From JASGKO01 sp049840595 (GTDB taxonomy: Bacteria; Verrucomicrobiota; Verrucomicrobiia; Chthoniobacterales; Chthoniobacteraceae), in the NCBI GenBank assembly GCA_049840595.1, contig JASGKO010000043.1:272835-336834 (forward strand): a DNA stretch of 64,000 nt. Direction: 5' to 3'. The notes under the pieces are model-generated. The model was not told the origin of the DNA. It did not search any database and saw only the letters and a list, made by a program, of their open reading frames with translations. The number at the start of each line of letters is the position of its first letter. Position 1 is the first letter of the stretch. The position numbers and the translations under genes were made by a program. Below are positions 9,411 through 16,808 of the stretch, piece by piece.

Positions 9411-9467
9411 ATCCGTGAGGAAAAAGCGCGGCTGGAAATTGACCGGCAGCTGACGGAATGGGGCTGA
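9411..9467 (+). pseudogene. Type I restriction HsdR remnant (N-terminal scrap)
   Basis: One frame reads REEKARLEIDRQLTEWG and then TGA. This resembles the first residues of type I restriction endonuclease R subunits (the A-R-x-x-I-D-x-x-L-x-x-x-G-W pattern). No start codon or remainder is present. It is directly followed, in the same frame, by the HsdS remnant. Calling it HsdR rests on a short match and is tentative. Confidence 0.35.
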
Positions 9468-9806
9468 ATTGAGCAAGCCATTGTAAAAACAGCCCGTAGA
9501 CGCTTCAGACCATATAGCTCAGTTTTGCCAAAATACATGAATGCCGCATTCAATTCTGATCCGGTTCGGAAAGGAACAAATGGAATGTTTCAAGACGTTG
9601 GCCACCCACGGCTGAATCTCGGAGAAATCAAATCCATCGGGCTCCCACCGCCTCTGCTGGCCGAACAGAAGCGGATCGTGTCAGAAGTGGAGCGACGATT
9701 GAGTATTGTGGTGGAATTGGAAGCAATGGTGAGTGCCAACCTCCAGCACGCCACCTGCTTCCGCCAGTCCATCCTTCAGGACACTTTTACCGGTAAGCTT
9801 GCTTAG
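9468..9806 (+). pseudogene. Type I restriction specificity subunit HsdS, C-terminal remnant
   Basis: The readable frame (TTG start possible at 9525, 93 residues) contains LNLGEIKSIGLPPPLLAEQK, then RIVSEVERRLSIVVELE, QHATCFRQSILQDTFTGKL. This is the C-terminal target-recognition end and coiled coil of an S subunit (family pattern IPLPPLAEQKRIV... LRQSILQKAFTGKL). The first TRD, the spacer helix and most of the second TRD are missing, and there are no hsdM or full hsdR genes nearby. It is a leftover of a deleted restriction-modification locus at the edge of the accessory island. Confidence 0.75.
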
Positions 9807-9811
9807 TTTTT

Positions 9812-11179
9812 ATGGGTTCGAATAAATTCCAAATATTTGTTAGTTCGACCTACACCGACCTTGTAGATGTCCGTCGTGGGCTAATGGAGGTTCTTCAAAG
9901 TCTAAACCATTTCCCGGTCGGTATGGAGCAATTTAGTGCTGATGACGATGAACAATGGGAAATCATTCGAGAGACGCTAGAGCAGACGGATTACTATATT
10001 TGCATCATCGGACACCGTTATGGAAGTCTAAGCATCGACGGTAGAAGCTTCACGGAAAAGGAATGGGATTACGCTCGAGAACTCGGCGTTGCAATTATGA
10101 GCTTTATTCGCAATCGGAATGTGGCTACAACGCCCCAGGAGCGTGAAAGCGATTCAGAACAGACAAAACGTCTTGATGCTTTCATTGCAAAGGTAAAGAC
10201 GGATAAGATGGTGGACTTCTGGAGTGATGCAAATGACCTCAATCAAAAGGTTATTATTGCACTCACAAAAGCCTTTTCTAGGAAGCCACGTCCCGGTTGG
10301 ATACGTTCACAATCTGGGCAGGTTGCAGAACAGTTAGCGAAGCTAGTGGAAGAAAATCGAGTTCTTCGCGATCAGCTAGAGAAGCTTAATTCGGAGATAA
10401 TGCGTACAAGCCCTTGGATTGAAGTGGAGTTGAATGGTAGATCTGCTTTGGATTTCAAATTTTTTGATGACAAATATCTCAATCTCACCAATCCACCCTA
10501 TTTACCTCATTTGGAGTGGAGTAATATACCTGCTGATCTTCAACGATTTATCACTAACGAAGAAGTCGAACAATATAATTCTGCACGTTTGGAATCTGAT
10601 AAAATGGCATCAGAAGTCGCCGAAATCCGACAAATGGAGCGGATGAAAAGAACGGCTCATAAACTTGAGATTTGCATCAGCAATAAGGGCTCCGCAAAAG
10701 CCAGAGAAATCTTTCTTGATCTCGAATTTCCAGACTCTGTTTTAGTTCTTGAGAAGGACGAATTTACAGATCTGAACGTCCCAGTGCTTAAAGTTCCAGA
10801 AAATCCCCTTGAAAAGGCTAGAGCTACGAAGGCGAAAGTTGAAGCTATGCAGGTGGGAGATTGGGTGCCCATGATAGAACCAAGTATGTTTCATATTGAA
10901 ACAATCAACCGAAATATTATGCATCAGCTTCTCCCTCGCACGCGTTCACTTCGAGTCGAAAAGAACAAAATCTCGATTTGGATGGAGGACTTGATGCACA
11001 CACGAGAGCAGATTTTTTTGGATGTAGTAGTAATTCCATTGAAGAAAGGTAATTTTAAGGTTCAAGGAACGGTGATTTGTGAGGAATTTGGAGCACCTAA
11101 TCTGCTAGAGCTTCCTTTAATTATCGACGAAGGTAATGCTGTTGACTTGCCGAATCTTAGTTTCTTGCCCCACGACTAG
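9812..11179 (+). CDS. DUF4062 domain protein
   Basis: 455 residues. The N-terminal 90 residues match DUF4062: KFQIFVSSTYTDLVDVR, GMEQFSADDDEQW, ETLEQTDYYICIIGHRYGS, SFTEKEWDYA. DUF4062 is a TIR-like fold found in STAND ATPases and in genes near restriction systems. A coiled coil follows (about residues 168-195, QLAKLVEENRVLRDQLEKLN), then about 260 residues with no family I recognise. It starts 5 bp after the HsdS remnant, and its codon use is clearly AT-richer than the housekeeping genes around it, which suggests horizontal transfer. A defence role is a reasonable guess from context but is not shown. Confidence 0.7.
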   Translation: MGSNKFQIFVSSTYTDLVDVRRGLMEVLQSLNHFPVGMEQFSADDDEQWEIIRETLEQTDYYICIIGHRYGSLSIDGRSFTEKEWDYARELGVAIMSFIRNRNVATTPQERESDSEQTKRLDAFIAKVKTDKMVDFWSDANDLNQKVIIALTKAFSRKPRPGWIRSQSGQVAEQLAKLVEENRVLRDQLEKLNSEIMRTSPWIEVELNGRSALDFKFFDDKYLNLTNPPYLPHLEWSNIPADLQRFITNEEVEQYNSARLESDKMASEVAEIRQMERMKRTAHKLEICISNKGSAKAREIFLDLEFPDSVLVLEKDEFTDLNVPVLKVPENPLEKARATKAKVEAMQVGDWVPMIEPSMFHIETINRNIMHQLLPRTRSLRVEKNKISIWMEDLMHTREQIFLDVVVIPLKKGNFKVQGTVICEEFGAPNLLELPLIIDEGNAVDLPNLSFLPHD

Positions 11180-11184
11180 GCGGC

Positions 11185-11853
11185 TTAAATTCTAGTCTGG
11201 TCGGATAGGGGTGAGGCGTTTATTCGTGCGGTGATTTCTGGCGGAAGAATGTCCCAAACGCTCTTCGCGGGAGCCTCGTAGTCGGGCTGCATCTTCTTGA
11301 TCAGTGAGCCCTCGGGGTCGGTGTTGATGCTGAAACTGAGGCCCAAACCTCCGCCCATGTCCAAGCACCAGCGACAAAAGCCCTCCTGCTCAGAACCGTA
11401 GCGGCAAGTAGTGAATCGCCCGCACTGTGGGCATTCCAGTAACGAAAGGCTCTGTCCGGTGTGATAAAGCTCGTATCGAACATCGTTAAGACGTTGGAGG
11501 AACTTGCCAGGTGCCCAAGATGGCAAACCAACCAATACAGCCCAAAGAGTAAGCCCGCTCTCGTAAAGAAGGTTTCCAGTCTGGACTTTGCAAGCGTGTG
11601 GCCACAGAGTGAAGTAATTGTCAGGCTTGCGTGCTCCTGCCTGTGAGTGACACATCGGGCAATCGGTGCCAAAGTGCAACACCGAAGGGCTAGGTGCGCG
11701 GAGAGAAGAATCCGATGCGAGTGGTGGCTCGAAGACTAACGCGTCGAGAGCGCCTTGTAACCGCTGGGCAGCCTTGCTGAATTTCTTAGTCAGCCAGCGT
11801 GCTTGCCCGGCGCAAACCTCCGAGACTGCTCCGCTAAGAATGCCGAGCAGCAT
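11185..11853 (-). CDS. Hypothetical protein with zinc-ribbon-like cysteine pairs, possibly truncated by an in-frame stop
   Basis: 222 residues, no family recognised. Cysteine pairs CPMCHS, CPQCGR and CRWC suggest a metal-binding protein. The same reading frame continues upstream beyond a TAG at 11881-11883: from ATG ATG at 11985 it reads MSTENFQSYMFHFRCAICAS and on to RDYLWQ before the stop. That extra piece carries one more Cys pair (CAIC). So the original gene may have been 11185-11985 (about 266 residues) with a nonsense mutation, or the present gene restarts at 11853. It lies in the accessory island and converges with the DUF4062 gene. Confidence 0.5.
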   Translation of the reverse strand: MLLGILSGAVSEVCAGQARWLTKKFSKAAQRLQGALDALVFEPPLASDSSLRAPSPSVLHFGTDCPMCHSQAGARKPDNYFTLWPHACKVQTGNLLYESGLTLWAVLVGLPSWAPGKFLQRLNDVRYELYHTGQSLSLLECPQCGRFTTCRYGSEQEGFCRWCLDMGGGLGLSFSINTDPEGSLIKKMQPDYEAPAKSVWDILPPEITARINASPLSDQTRI

Positions 11854-12000
11854 GTAAAGCCGTTCTGGCGGAGCCGCGTGCTACTGCCACAAATAATCTC
11901 GGAGAAGAACGCGCTTCGGAGTCGATGCACAGATGGCGCAGCGGAAGTGGAACATGTAGCTCTGAAAGTTTTCGGTGCTCATCATTCGATTACTTAGTGC

Positions 12001-12059
12001 GTCTAATGGCCCCAAGTTCAGAGATAGCCGGAGCAGTTCGCTGAAGCGTATGGTTAGGC
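12001..12059 (-). repeat. attC-like cassette junction (59 bp)
   Basis: On the minus strand this runs from GCCTAAC (12059-12053, a match to RYYYAAC) to ATTAGAC (12007-12001, one mismatch to GTTRRRY), exactly 59 bp. The stop codon of the gene at 12054-12659 lies inside the GCCTAAC box, as is usual for integron gene cassettes. The next bases, CATACGCTTCAGCGAAC, are nearly repeated at the end of the gene at 12932-13189. The internal pairing is weak (TTCAG / CTGAA), so it could instead be another repeat family. Confidence 0.42.
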
Positions 12060-12659
12060 CTTCGGCTCATGTGCTTCTGTTTTTGGAGTTTGGGGACGTG
12101 GAGCCGCGCTTTGGGCGTATGCGAGATAAAGACCGATCACTGCTAATAAGAGACCTACGATGCCGACCGCAAAACTCCAAACCGAAATTTGGGTTTGCCT
12201 CCGTAGCTGCGTTTGATTGCGGGTGTACAGCGTAGTAAGAGACGCAGCGAGTTGGCGAATTATGTTCTGAACAGCAGGACCACTCTCGGCAAGTTGGGTG
12301 AGCTGCATACTGATATTTTCCGGTAACTCTGCGAATGGTTCATTCTGCATGTGTTGTTCTAGAAAGGTACGGATGCCATCAGTATGCTCAGCAAGCTCGG
12401 TATCCTCGCCTGAGATTGCCTTCCTATGAATCTCTCGCAGGACCCAAAGCAAGTCAGAACGACTTAAATTCGACTGTTCAGCAATGTGACTGACATCGTT
12501 CCAAGTAAGTCGTTGATTTCGGATACCTGCGATCAAATCCCGCTCGCATGTCTTCTTGGCTTTGCTGCGTTCGGTTTCGATAAATAGAAATGAGACGATT
12601 GTACTGAAAAGGATGGATAACCCAACGGCCAATGTTACAGCTATGATTAATTCCCACAT
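12054..12659 (-). CDS. Hypothetical membrane protein, cassette-like gene
   Basis: 201 residues, unknown family. An N-terminal transmembrane helix (ELIIAVTLAVGLSILFSTIV) and a C-terminal one (FAVGIVGLLLAVIGLYLAYA) flank a mostly helical, hydrophilic middle with SNLSRSDLLWVLREIH. The stop codon is embedded in an attC-like GCCTAAC box. Base composition is AT-richer than the flanking core genes. No function can be assigned. Confidence 0.6.
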   Translation of the reverse strand: MWELIIAVTLAVGLSILFSTIVSFLFIETERSKAKKTCERDLIAGIRNQRLTWNDVSHIAEQSNLSRSDLLWVLREIHRKAISGEDTELAEHTDGIRTFLEQHMQNEPFAELPENISMQLTQLAESGPAVQNIIRQLAASLTTLYTRNQTQLRRQTQISVWSFAVGIVGLLLAVIGLYLAYAQSAAPRPQTPKTEAHEPKA

Positions 12660-12931
12660 GGTGTGTGGCTAAATGTGAAGTTTCAGGGAGTTGTTCAAAT
12701 AAAAAGGAACCAGAGGGAGGTTGCCTATCTTCCGAACAGGAAGTTAAAAGTGATTGGGTTTTGTTTGCAATTCTTCTGTTGAATAAACGACGCGATGTAA
12801 GTTTGCAAACCACTATCAGCAACGGGAAGCAAAGGGGCCAGAGCTTCCTATCGACATTCTTGCTCCGCTGAAACACCCCATAGTCAAAACTGGCCTCTCT
12901 GAGACGCCGCTGGGTTCGCTGCAGCGCATGG
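12660..12931. other. Non-coding stretch between cassette-like genes
   Basis: About 270 bases without a convincing gene. The right end (12908-12937) is the second cassette-junction repeat. I found no clean GTTRRRY partner that would close a full attC site here. Confidence 0.4.
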
Positions 12932-12937
12932 TTAGGT
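12908..12937 (-). repeat. Second cassette-junction repeat (ACCTAACCATGCGCTGCAGC type)
   Basis: The minus strand reads ACCTAACCATGCGCTGCAGC then GAACCCAGCG; the copy at 12059 reads CCTAACCATACGCTTCAGCG. About 18 of the first 21 bases agree. Here too the stop codon of the preceding gene is the TAA of the CCTAAC box. Two copies 878 bp apart, both in the same relation to a gene end, argue for a modular cassette-like arrangement. Confidence 0.45.
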
Positions 12938-13189
12938 ACGGGGAGTGGAGGTGATTTGCATCTTCGCTTTGGTATCGGCAACCGAGCTCGAATACTCCTC
13001 CGCCGAGATAACGCCATGCTGAATGAGCAGCCGAGTGAGAATGCCAAGATGGATTCTCAGTTCGCGATTCTCGTCCTGGAGAGCTTCAATCACGGCAGCG
13101 TCCTGGCCGCGTGCTTTACTGTGAGCTGCTCGGAGTTCATCAAGCTTGAACTCTTGAGATAGATTCCAGAATGCGTCGATTATGCTCAT
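12932..13189 (-). CDS. Small hypothetical coiled-coil protein, cassette-like gene
   Basis: 85 residues, no family recognised. The middle is strongly helical with heptad-like spacing (AAVIEALQDENRELRIHLGI). The gene starts 24 bp after a GCCTAAC box (13213-13219) and its stop lies in another (12931-12937), the spacing expected of a one-gene cassette. Confidence 0.5.
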   Translation of the reverse strand: MSIIDAFWNLSQEFKLDELRAAHSKARGQDAAVIEALQDENRELRIHLGILTRLLIQHGVISAEEYSSSVADTKAKMQITSTPRT

Positions 13190-13212
13190 AAGTAAGAGGG
13201 GACGGTGAGATT

Positions 13213-13219
13213 GCCTAAC
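13213..13219. repeat. Cassette boundary-like box upstream of the small coiled-coil gene
   Basis: GCCTAAC on the plus strand, GTTAGGC on the minus strand, a match to the GTTRRRY end of an attC site. It lies 24 bp before the start of the minus-strand gene that ends in the 12931 box. I could not find the other half of the site to the right. Confidence 0.3.
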
Positions 13220-13445
13220 GAGAAACGGGCCGCCAATGGGGGCTCATCCGACGTGGTGTTTCTATATCCAGAGGACGCTTCATCTTTTTCGGGTCTAATC
13301 CGCTTGCTTTGAGCCGGGTTTGCCGAAGATGGCCGCGCTCATGATTCGGGTCAGTTTCTCAAACTCCTCTATGGGCGGCAAGGCGTAAAAGTGAAGGGAT
13401 CGGTGGGGTGGTCGGTCGGGACGTTCGATGCGTTGCTCCGGGCCG

Positions 13446-13550
13446 CAACCGCGTTGCGGTTGGGAGAGGTTTTTTGGGGGATGGTTCCCGGGGTAGCGCG
13501 TGGCGCGCAACCCCGGGCTTTGAGGCGGAACGCCGTTGGCGTTCTTCCGC
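13446..13550. repeat. Triple-hairpin palindromic repeat element
   Basis: Hairpin 1 (13446-13462): CAACCGC-GTT-GCGGTTG. Hairpin 2 (13487-13517): arms CCCGGGGT and ACCCCGGG with an inner CGCG/CGCG pairing. Hairpin 3 (13525-13550): GAACGCC-GTT-GGCGTTC enclosed by GCGG/CCGC. Two of the three share the same GTT loop. It looks like a composite REP-type intergenic element. Confidence 0.6.
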
Positions 13551-13653
13551 AAAAGGGACGTTAGTAAAAGGGCAGTTCTTACTATCGACACTTTCGCTCC
13601 ACGGACATATCGCGTGGACTCTCCATCGTCAGAAATGCTCCCCTTCGGACCTG

Positions 13654-14340
13654 CTACGGGGATAGCTCAAGTGCGCCGGAGATTGATAATCCGCTTCCTT
13701 CCAGTGGAGAAATCTGCTTCTTTTTGGACCATGGAATAGGGCTCTGCCACCAATTGGTAAACAGCGTTGAGGCGTCATCAATTGTTTCCGACATCGGTTC
13801 AAGCCGTCCCGGTTCGTTTCCGCGTGCGGTGCCAGACAACTGCGGCTTGTAAACTTTGCCATCGAGCCGAAGATATTCAATCAACTCAACCGCCCTCAGG
13901 CGGTCAATGGGCGGGAGCGATTTGAGTTTGCTGATGACCACCCCGATCACTCGTTCTTTAAGGGCATCCGACACGCGACCAAGCTGCTCCCCGGTGCGGC
14001 TTCCACTCTGCAAGATGTAGAAGTGAACAAGGGCCCCGAACTCCTTTGCGGAGTCGGTAGAGCCAAGGCGCGCGCACAGAAACGTATCAACCTCCATCGG
14101 GATGTAACCAGCATTGGTTTGGTCCAACTGGTCGGAATAAGAAGTGAGCAGCCGTTCGACATTGTCTGTGAAACGATAGCGCAGATAAAAGATGGCTCTT
14201 GCAGGTCCGACTTGAGGCTCTTGGTAGAGAAAAAATCCAGTAGCGACCACGATCAATGGAACAATCAGAAAAAGAATTCCTATCAACTTCCGCTTAGTGC
14301 CGCGCGGATCGCGCGTGATGATCGGGCCACCCGGTAACAT
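13654..14340 (-). CDS. Hypothetical membrane-anchored protein
   Basis: 228 residues, unknown family. One transmembrane helix near the N-terminus (LIGILFLIVPLIVVATGFFL) after a basic stretch (RDPRGTKRK) predicts a protein anchored by its N-terminus with about 190 residues outside the membrane. A helical region with LKERVIGVVISKLKSLPP follows. No catalytic motif is visible. It lies at the right end of the accessory island. Confidence 0.6.
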   Translation of the reverse strand: MLPGGPIITRDPRGTKRKLIGILFLIVPLIVVATGFFLYQEPQVGPARAIFYLRYRFTDNVERLLTSYSDQLDQTNAGYIPMEVDTFLCARLGSTDSAKEFGALVHFYILQSGSRTGEQLGRVSDALKERVIGVVISKLKSLPPIDRLRAVELIEYLRLDGKVYKPQLSGTARGNEPGRLEPMSETIDDASTLFTNWWQSPIPWSKKKQISPLEGSGLSISGALELSP

Positions 14341-14701
14341 GTCGTTGATCCTTTCCTATTTCAGCGAAAATCGCAAGTCATCCCCTTTTGATGAAGATAC
14401 AACGAAAGAAGTGAAGTAGGAGAAGGGGCAGTCTGTGCAGACGTGCACAAGGGGTTAGCCAGAGCGCCGGCAGATGGGGCAGCTCATCAAGGTGAGTTGG
14501 GAGTCGCTCCCTTGCGGGAAAAAGCGGATGCAGATTTGCGTTGTGTTTTGGGGTGGGTTCGGAGATACCGCTCGCACAAAAAATTATCAAATTCTCCCCC
14601 ATGCCCCCTTTGTCTCTTATTTGTGACCTTTCCCCGGGTCGGTTTGTACTTGCATTAGCCTCAGAATCATGGCGAACTGCGCGGCGAATTGAGGGCATAC
14701 T
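14341..14701. other. Intergenic region, no gene recognised
   Basis: About 360 bases. Small open frames here have no start context or recognisable product. It contains the short inverted repeat GTCTG-TG-CAGAC and presumably the promoter of the gene at 14702. I see nothing else. Confidence 0.4.
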
Positions 14702-15376
14702 ATGAAAAGGGCAATTACACTATTTCTGCTTGGCTGCGCCTTCGCGCAGGCAGAACCGCTGGCAGATCAAGTCTCGGGGCTGAATTTCCCGGGGCGTGGA
14801 CAGTTCGGTGAGTGCGTGGAATTTGCGGATGCACTTTCGACCTGGCTTCAAAATCAGGGACAGAGCAGTCAGGTCATTTACTACACCTACCGGCCGGGCT
14901 TGCTGCATCACCCGGTCACCCACGCGATCGTCGCCTGGCAGCGCGATGGGCAGTGGTGGGGGATGGGCAATGAGTTGCCCCGGCCCCGCGCGCTCGGTTT
15001 CGAGCGTGGAGGCGCGCCCATCAATCTCGCGCAGAACTACGATTCCCGGGCCTACGCCGCAGTGACGAGAACGACCCAGATGGGGCTCGCGATTCACAAC
15101 CTGAGCCTCGCGGCCGGGGCGATCGGGACGGCGCGTCCGCAGCTCGCGGTGGTCGCTCCGGCCAAGCCGAAGGCGATGCCGGAGCCGGCGAAGGTGGAAG
15201 TGGCGGAAGTTACCCCGCCGACGATGGGCAGCCCGGTGACGCCGGTCAGCCAGATGCCGGTGAGCACGGCCTTTGTCTCGAGCAGTGCGCAGAGCGTGAG
15301 TCGCCCGGTGATCCAGGTCCAGCCTAGTCGTCGTTTCTATACGGATTCCAACGGGACGCAAATCTTGATTCAGTAG
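14702..15376 (+). CDS. Secreted hypothetical protein, possible cysteine-peptidase/transglutaminase-like fold
   Basis: 224 residues. A clear signal peptide (MKRAITLFLLGCAFAQA) precedes a globular part of about 120 residues containing FGECVEFADALSTWL and HPVTHAIVAWQRDGQWWGMG. The order Cys ... His in these contexts resembles transglutaminase-like cysteine peptidases, but the third catalytic residue is not certain. The C-terminal third is low-complexity, rich in Pro, Val and Ala, and ends in RRFYTDSNGTQILIQ. The function is not established. Confidence 0.6.
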   Translation: MKRAITLFLLGCAFAQAEPLADQVSGLNFPGRGQFGECVEFADALSTWLQNQGQSSQVIYYTYRPGLLHHPVTHAIVAWQRDGQWWGMGNELPRPRALGFERGGAPINLAQNYDSRAYAAVTRTTQMGLAIHNLSLAAGAIGTARPQLAVVAPAKPKAMPEPAKVEVAEVTPPTMGSPVTPVSQMPVSTAFVSSSAQSVSRPVIQVQPSRRFYTDSNGTQILIQ

Positions 15377-15430
15377 CTAGGGATTTGCTCACGCGGCAGC
15401 GCGGAGGGGGGAGGGGAAAATGACCAATGA

Positions 15431-15480
15431 CGACACGAAGTGTCGCAGACAGGGGCGTTCCCACACGGAGTATGGGAACG
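15431..15480. repeat. Paired hairpin repeat
   Basis: Hairpin one is CGACAC-GAA-GTGTCG (15431-15445), perfect with a three-base loop. Hairpin two has arms CGTTCCC (15456-15462) and GGGAACG (15474-15480). They follow the secreted-protein gene and may also act as its transcription end, although no T-run follows. Confidence 0.5.
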
Positions 15481-15529
15481 AGGGGAGCAGCTTCATTTTC
15501 GCCTGCTTCGCGTTTTTCGCGGACTCAAT

Positions 15530-15561
15530 ATCCGTGCCCATCCGCGTCATCCGCGGTTAAA
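15530..15561. repeat. Short intergenic repeat (atccgtg...atccgcgg type)
   Basis: Three imperfect tandem copies of a 10-base phrase (ATCCGTGCCC, ATCCGCGTC, ATCCGCGG) followed by TTAAA, just beyond the stop of the Mpv17-like gene. It has the look of the dispersed intergenic repeats elsewhere in the window. Confidence 0.4.
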
Positions 15562-15562
15562 T

Positions 15563-16291
15563 CTACCCCTCTTCCTCTGCCAGCACAGGCGTTGGTGTTA
15601 CGGCGGTGGCCTGGCGGCGCATGAAGGTGACGAGGAGGCTCCAGAAGCTGGTGGCGAGGGCGGCGAAGGGGACCTGGAGGAGTGGGGGGAGGGCGTAGAT
15701 GATGGCGACGAGCGGAATCCAGACGGCCCAGCCAGTGACCAGGGAGGGGAGGACTTGGACGCGGTAAAAATCGAGGGTGAGGCAGTTGCGGAGGGCGCGC
15801 AGAGTAAAGCCGTAGTGGTGCCAGTCGTAGGCGACGACGATCGCTGCGGTGCCCCAGAGCGGGGTGTAGATGAACTGGTCGGCGGCCATCTTGATCAGGA
15901 CCACGGCGAGCGTGGGTTCGTTGCCGAAGAGCAGGCCCTGCACGCGGTAGCAGGTATCGCCGCTCATGCCCATGATGCCCCAGAAGAAAAAGCCGAAGCG
16001 GGCATCGCGTAGGTTGCTGGCGTGGATCGCCCCTTTTTGCAACACGAGCACGCGGAGCACTTCCGGGAGCAGGCCGCCGGCCACGGCGTAGGTGAAGAAG
16101 GAGAAGCCGTAGCCGAGGTGTTGTTTCCACCCGGCGACGGTGCCGAGCAGATCCCGGAGCGGCGGCCAATAGTAATAACCGAGCAGCAGCCCGAGCATCG
16201 CGCACTGGATGATGAGGCCCGGGACGAAATTGACCCGGGCCGCATGCAGCCCGGCGAGAAAGGGGTGTTCCTTGCTCTTCATCGCGGCCAC
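15563..16291 (-). CDS. Mpv17/PMP22-like integral membrane protein
   Basis: 242 residues with at least five hydrophobic helices (LIIQCAMLGLLLGYYYW, FSFFTYAVAGGLLPEVL, LVTGWAVWIPLVAIIYALP). The segment IKMAADQFIYTPLWGTAAIV, followed by FYRVQVLPSLVTGWAVWIP, resembles the D-Q-x-x-x-x-P and W-x-x-W-P motifs of Mpv17/PMP22 proteins. Their bacterial role is unknown. The gene lies 28 bp downstream of the 16320-16808 gene and probably shares its operon with the LptF/LptG-type gene. An alternative start is MKSKEHPFLAG, 9 bp further in. Confidence 0.6.
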   Translation of the reverse strand: MAAMKSKEHPFLAGLHAARVNFVPGLIIQCAMLGLLLGYYYWPPLRDLLGTVAGWKQHLGYGFSFFTYAVAGGLLPEVLRVLVLQKGAIHASNLRDARFGFFFWGIMGMSGDTCYRVQGLLFGNEPTLAVVLIKMAADQFIYTPLWGTAAIVVAYDWHHYGFTLRALRNCLTLDFYRVQVLPSLVTGWAVWIPLVAIIYALPPLLQVPFAALATSFWSLLVTFMRRQATAVTPTPVLAEEEG

Positions 16292-16319
16292 GGAGATGCG
16301 GGCGGGCAGGGTGGAATCT

Positions 16320-16808
16320 TCACGCGAGCTGGCTGGCGACCTCCATCTGCACCTCGGCGAGCTGGTCGAGCCGCAGGTCGGGATCGGGAATCACGAAAAC
16401 TTCGCCAGTGCGCACGTGCTCGTAGATGAGGGTGCGGCTGTCGCCTTCCTGCCGGGTCTCGACCTGCTTGAGCAGGCGCTTGCGTTCCAGCATCAGCGCC
16501 AGGATGTAGCGGGCGTTGGTGTGCTGCGCGCCTTCCTCGGCCATGTAGCGGCGGAGCAGATCCTCGGCGCTGCCTTTGGAAAGGGCCTCCGGGGCGGGTG
16601 GCGGTGGGGTCTCGTATTTGGTGCGCCAGAAGGAGTAGGGCTGGATGTTCTCGTTCCGGTCCTTCCACGCTTCCTCGCTCAAGTCCTGGCGGTCAAAGCC
16701 CTCCTTGTTGCGGATGAGCAGGGTGTAGAAATATTCGCCGTCCTGAAATTCCTTGCCGGTGATCGAGCAGGTATGCGAGCGGCTGGTGATCTGCCATTCC
16801 TGGGCCAT
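16320..16808 (-). CDS. Hypothetical protein downstream of the Lpt permease
   Basis: 162 residues starting MAQEWQITSRSHTCSITGKE. The N-terminal half has CSITGKEFQDGEYFYTLLI, and the rest is charged and helical (ARYILALMLERKRLLKQVET, then VIPDPDLRLDQLAEVQMEV). I do not recognise the family. The start codon overlaps the permease stop (TAATG), so the two are translationally coupled. Confidence 0.65.
   Translation of the reverse strand: MAQEWQITSRSHTCSITGKEFQDGEYFYTLLIRNKEGFDRQDLSEEAWKDRNENIQPYSFWRTKYETPPPPAPEALSKGSAEDLLRRYMAEEGAQHTNARYILALMLERKRLLKQVETRQEGDSRTLIYEHVRTGEVFVIPDPDLRLDQLAEVQMEVASQLA

Larger units (their letters stand above)
13190..13653. other. Intergenic region with a triple-hairpin repeat
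   Basis: 464 bases without a gene I trust. Three consecutive hairpins occupy 13446-13550. A minus-strand open frame across them (13295-13591) is rich in Pro, Gly and Arg and is most likely a translated repeat. Confidence 0.5.

Noticed and set aside
9806..9830. GGGTTCGAATAAATTCC resembles a tRNA T-arm
   Set aside because: No acceptor or anticodon stem can be folded around it, and it is the start of the DUF4062 gene.
12478..13047. 189-codon minus-strand open frame across the cassette junction
   Set aside because: It reads through the junction repeat (NHALQRTQRRLRE) and two other genes' ends in the wrong frame; a translated repeat.
13295..13591. 98-codon minus-strand open frame
   Set aside because: It runs through the triple-hairpin repeat; the protein is a low-complexity Pro/Arg-rich product of that repeat.
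14378..14698. 106-codon minus-strand open frame in the 14341-14701 gap
   Set aside because: No recognisable domain, odd composition and no coupling to neighbours; treated as chance.
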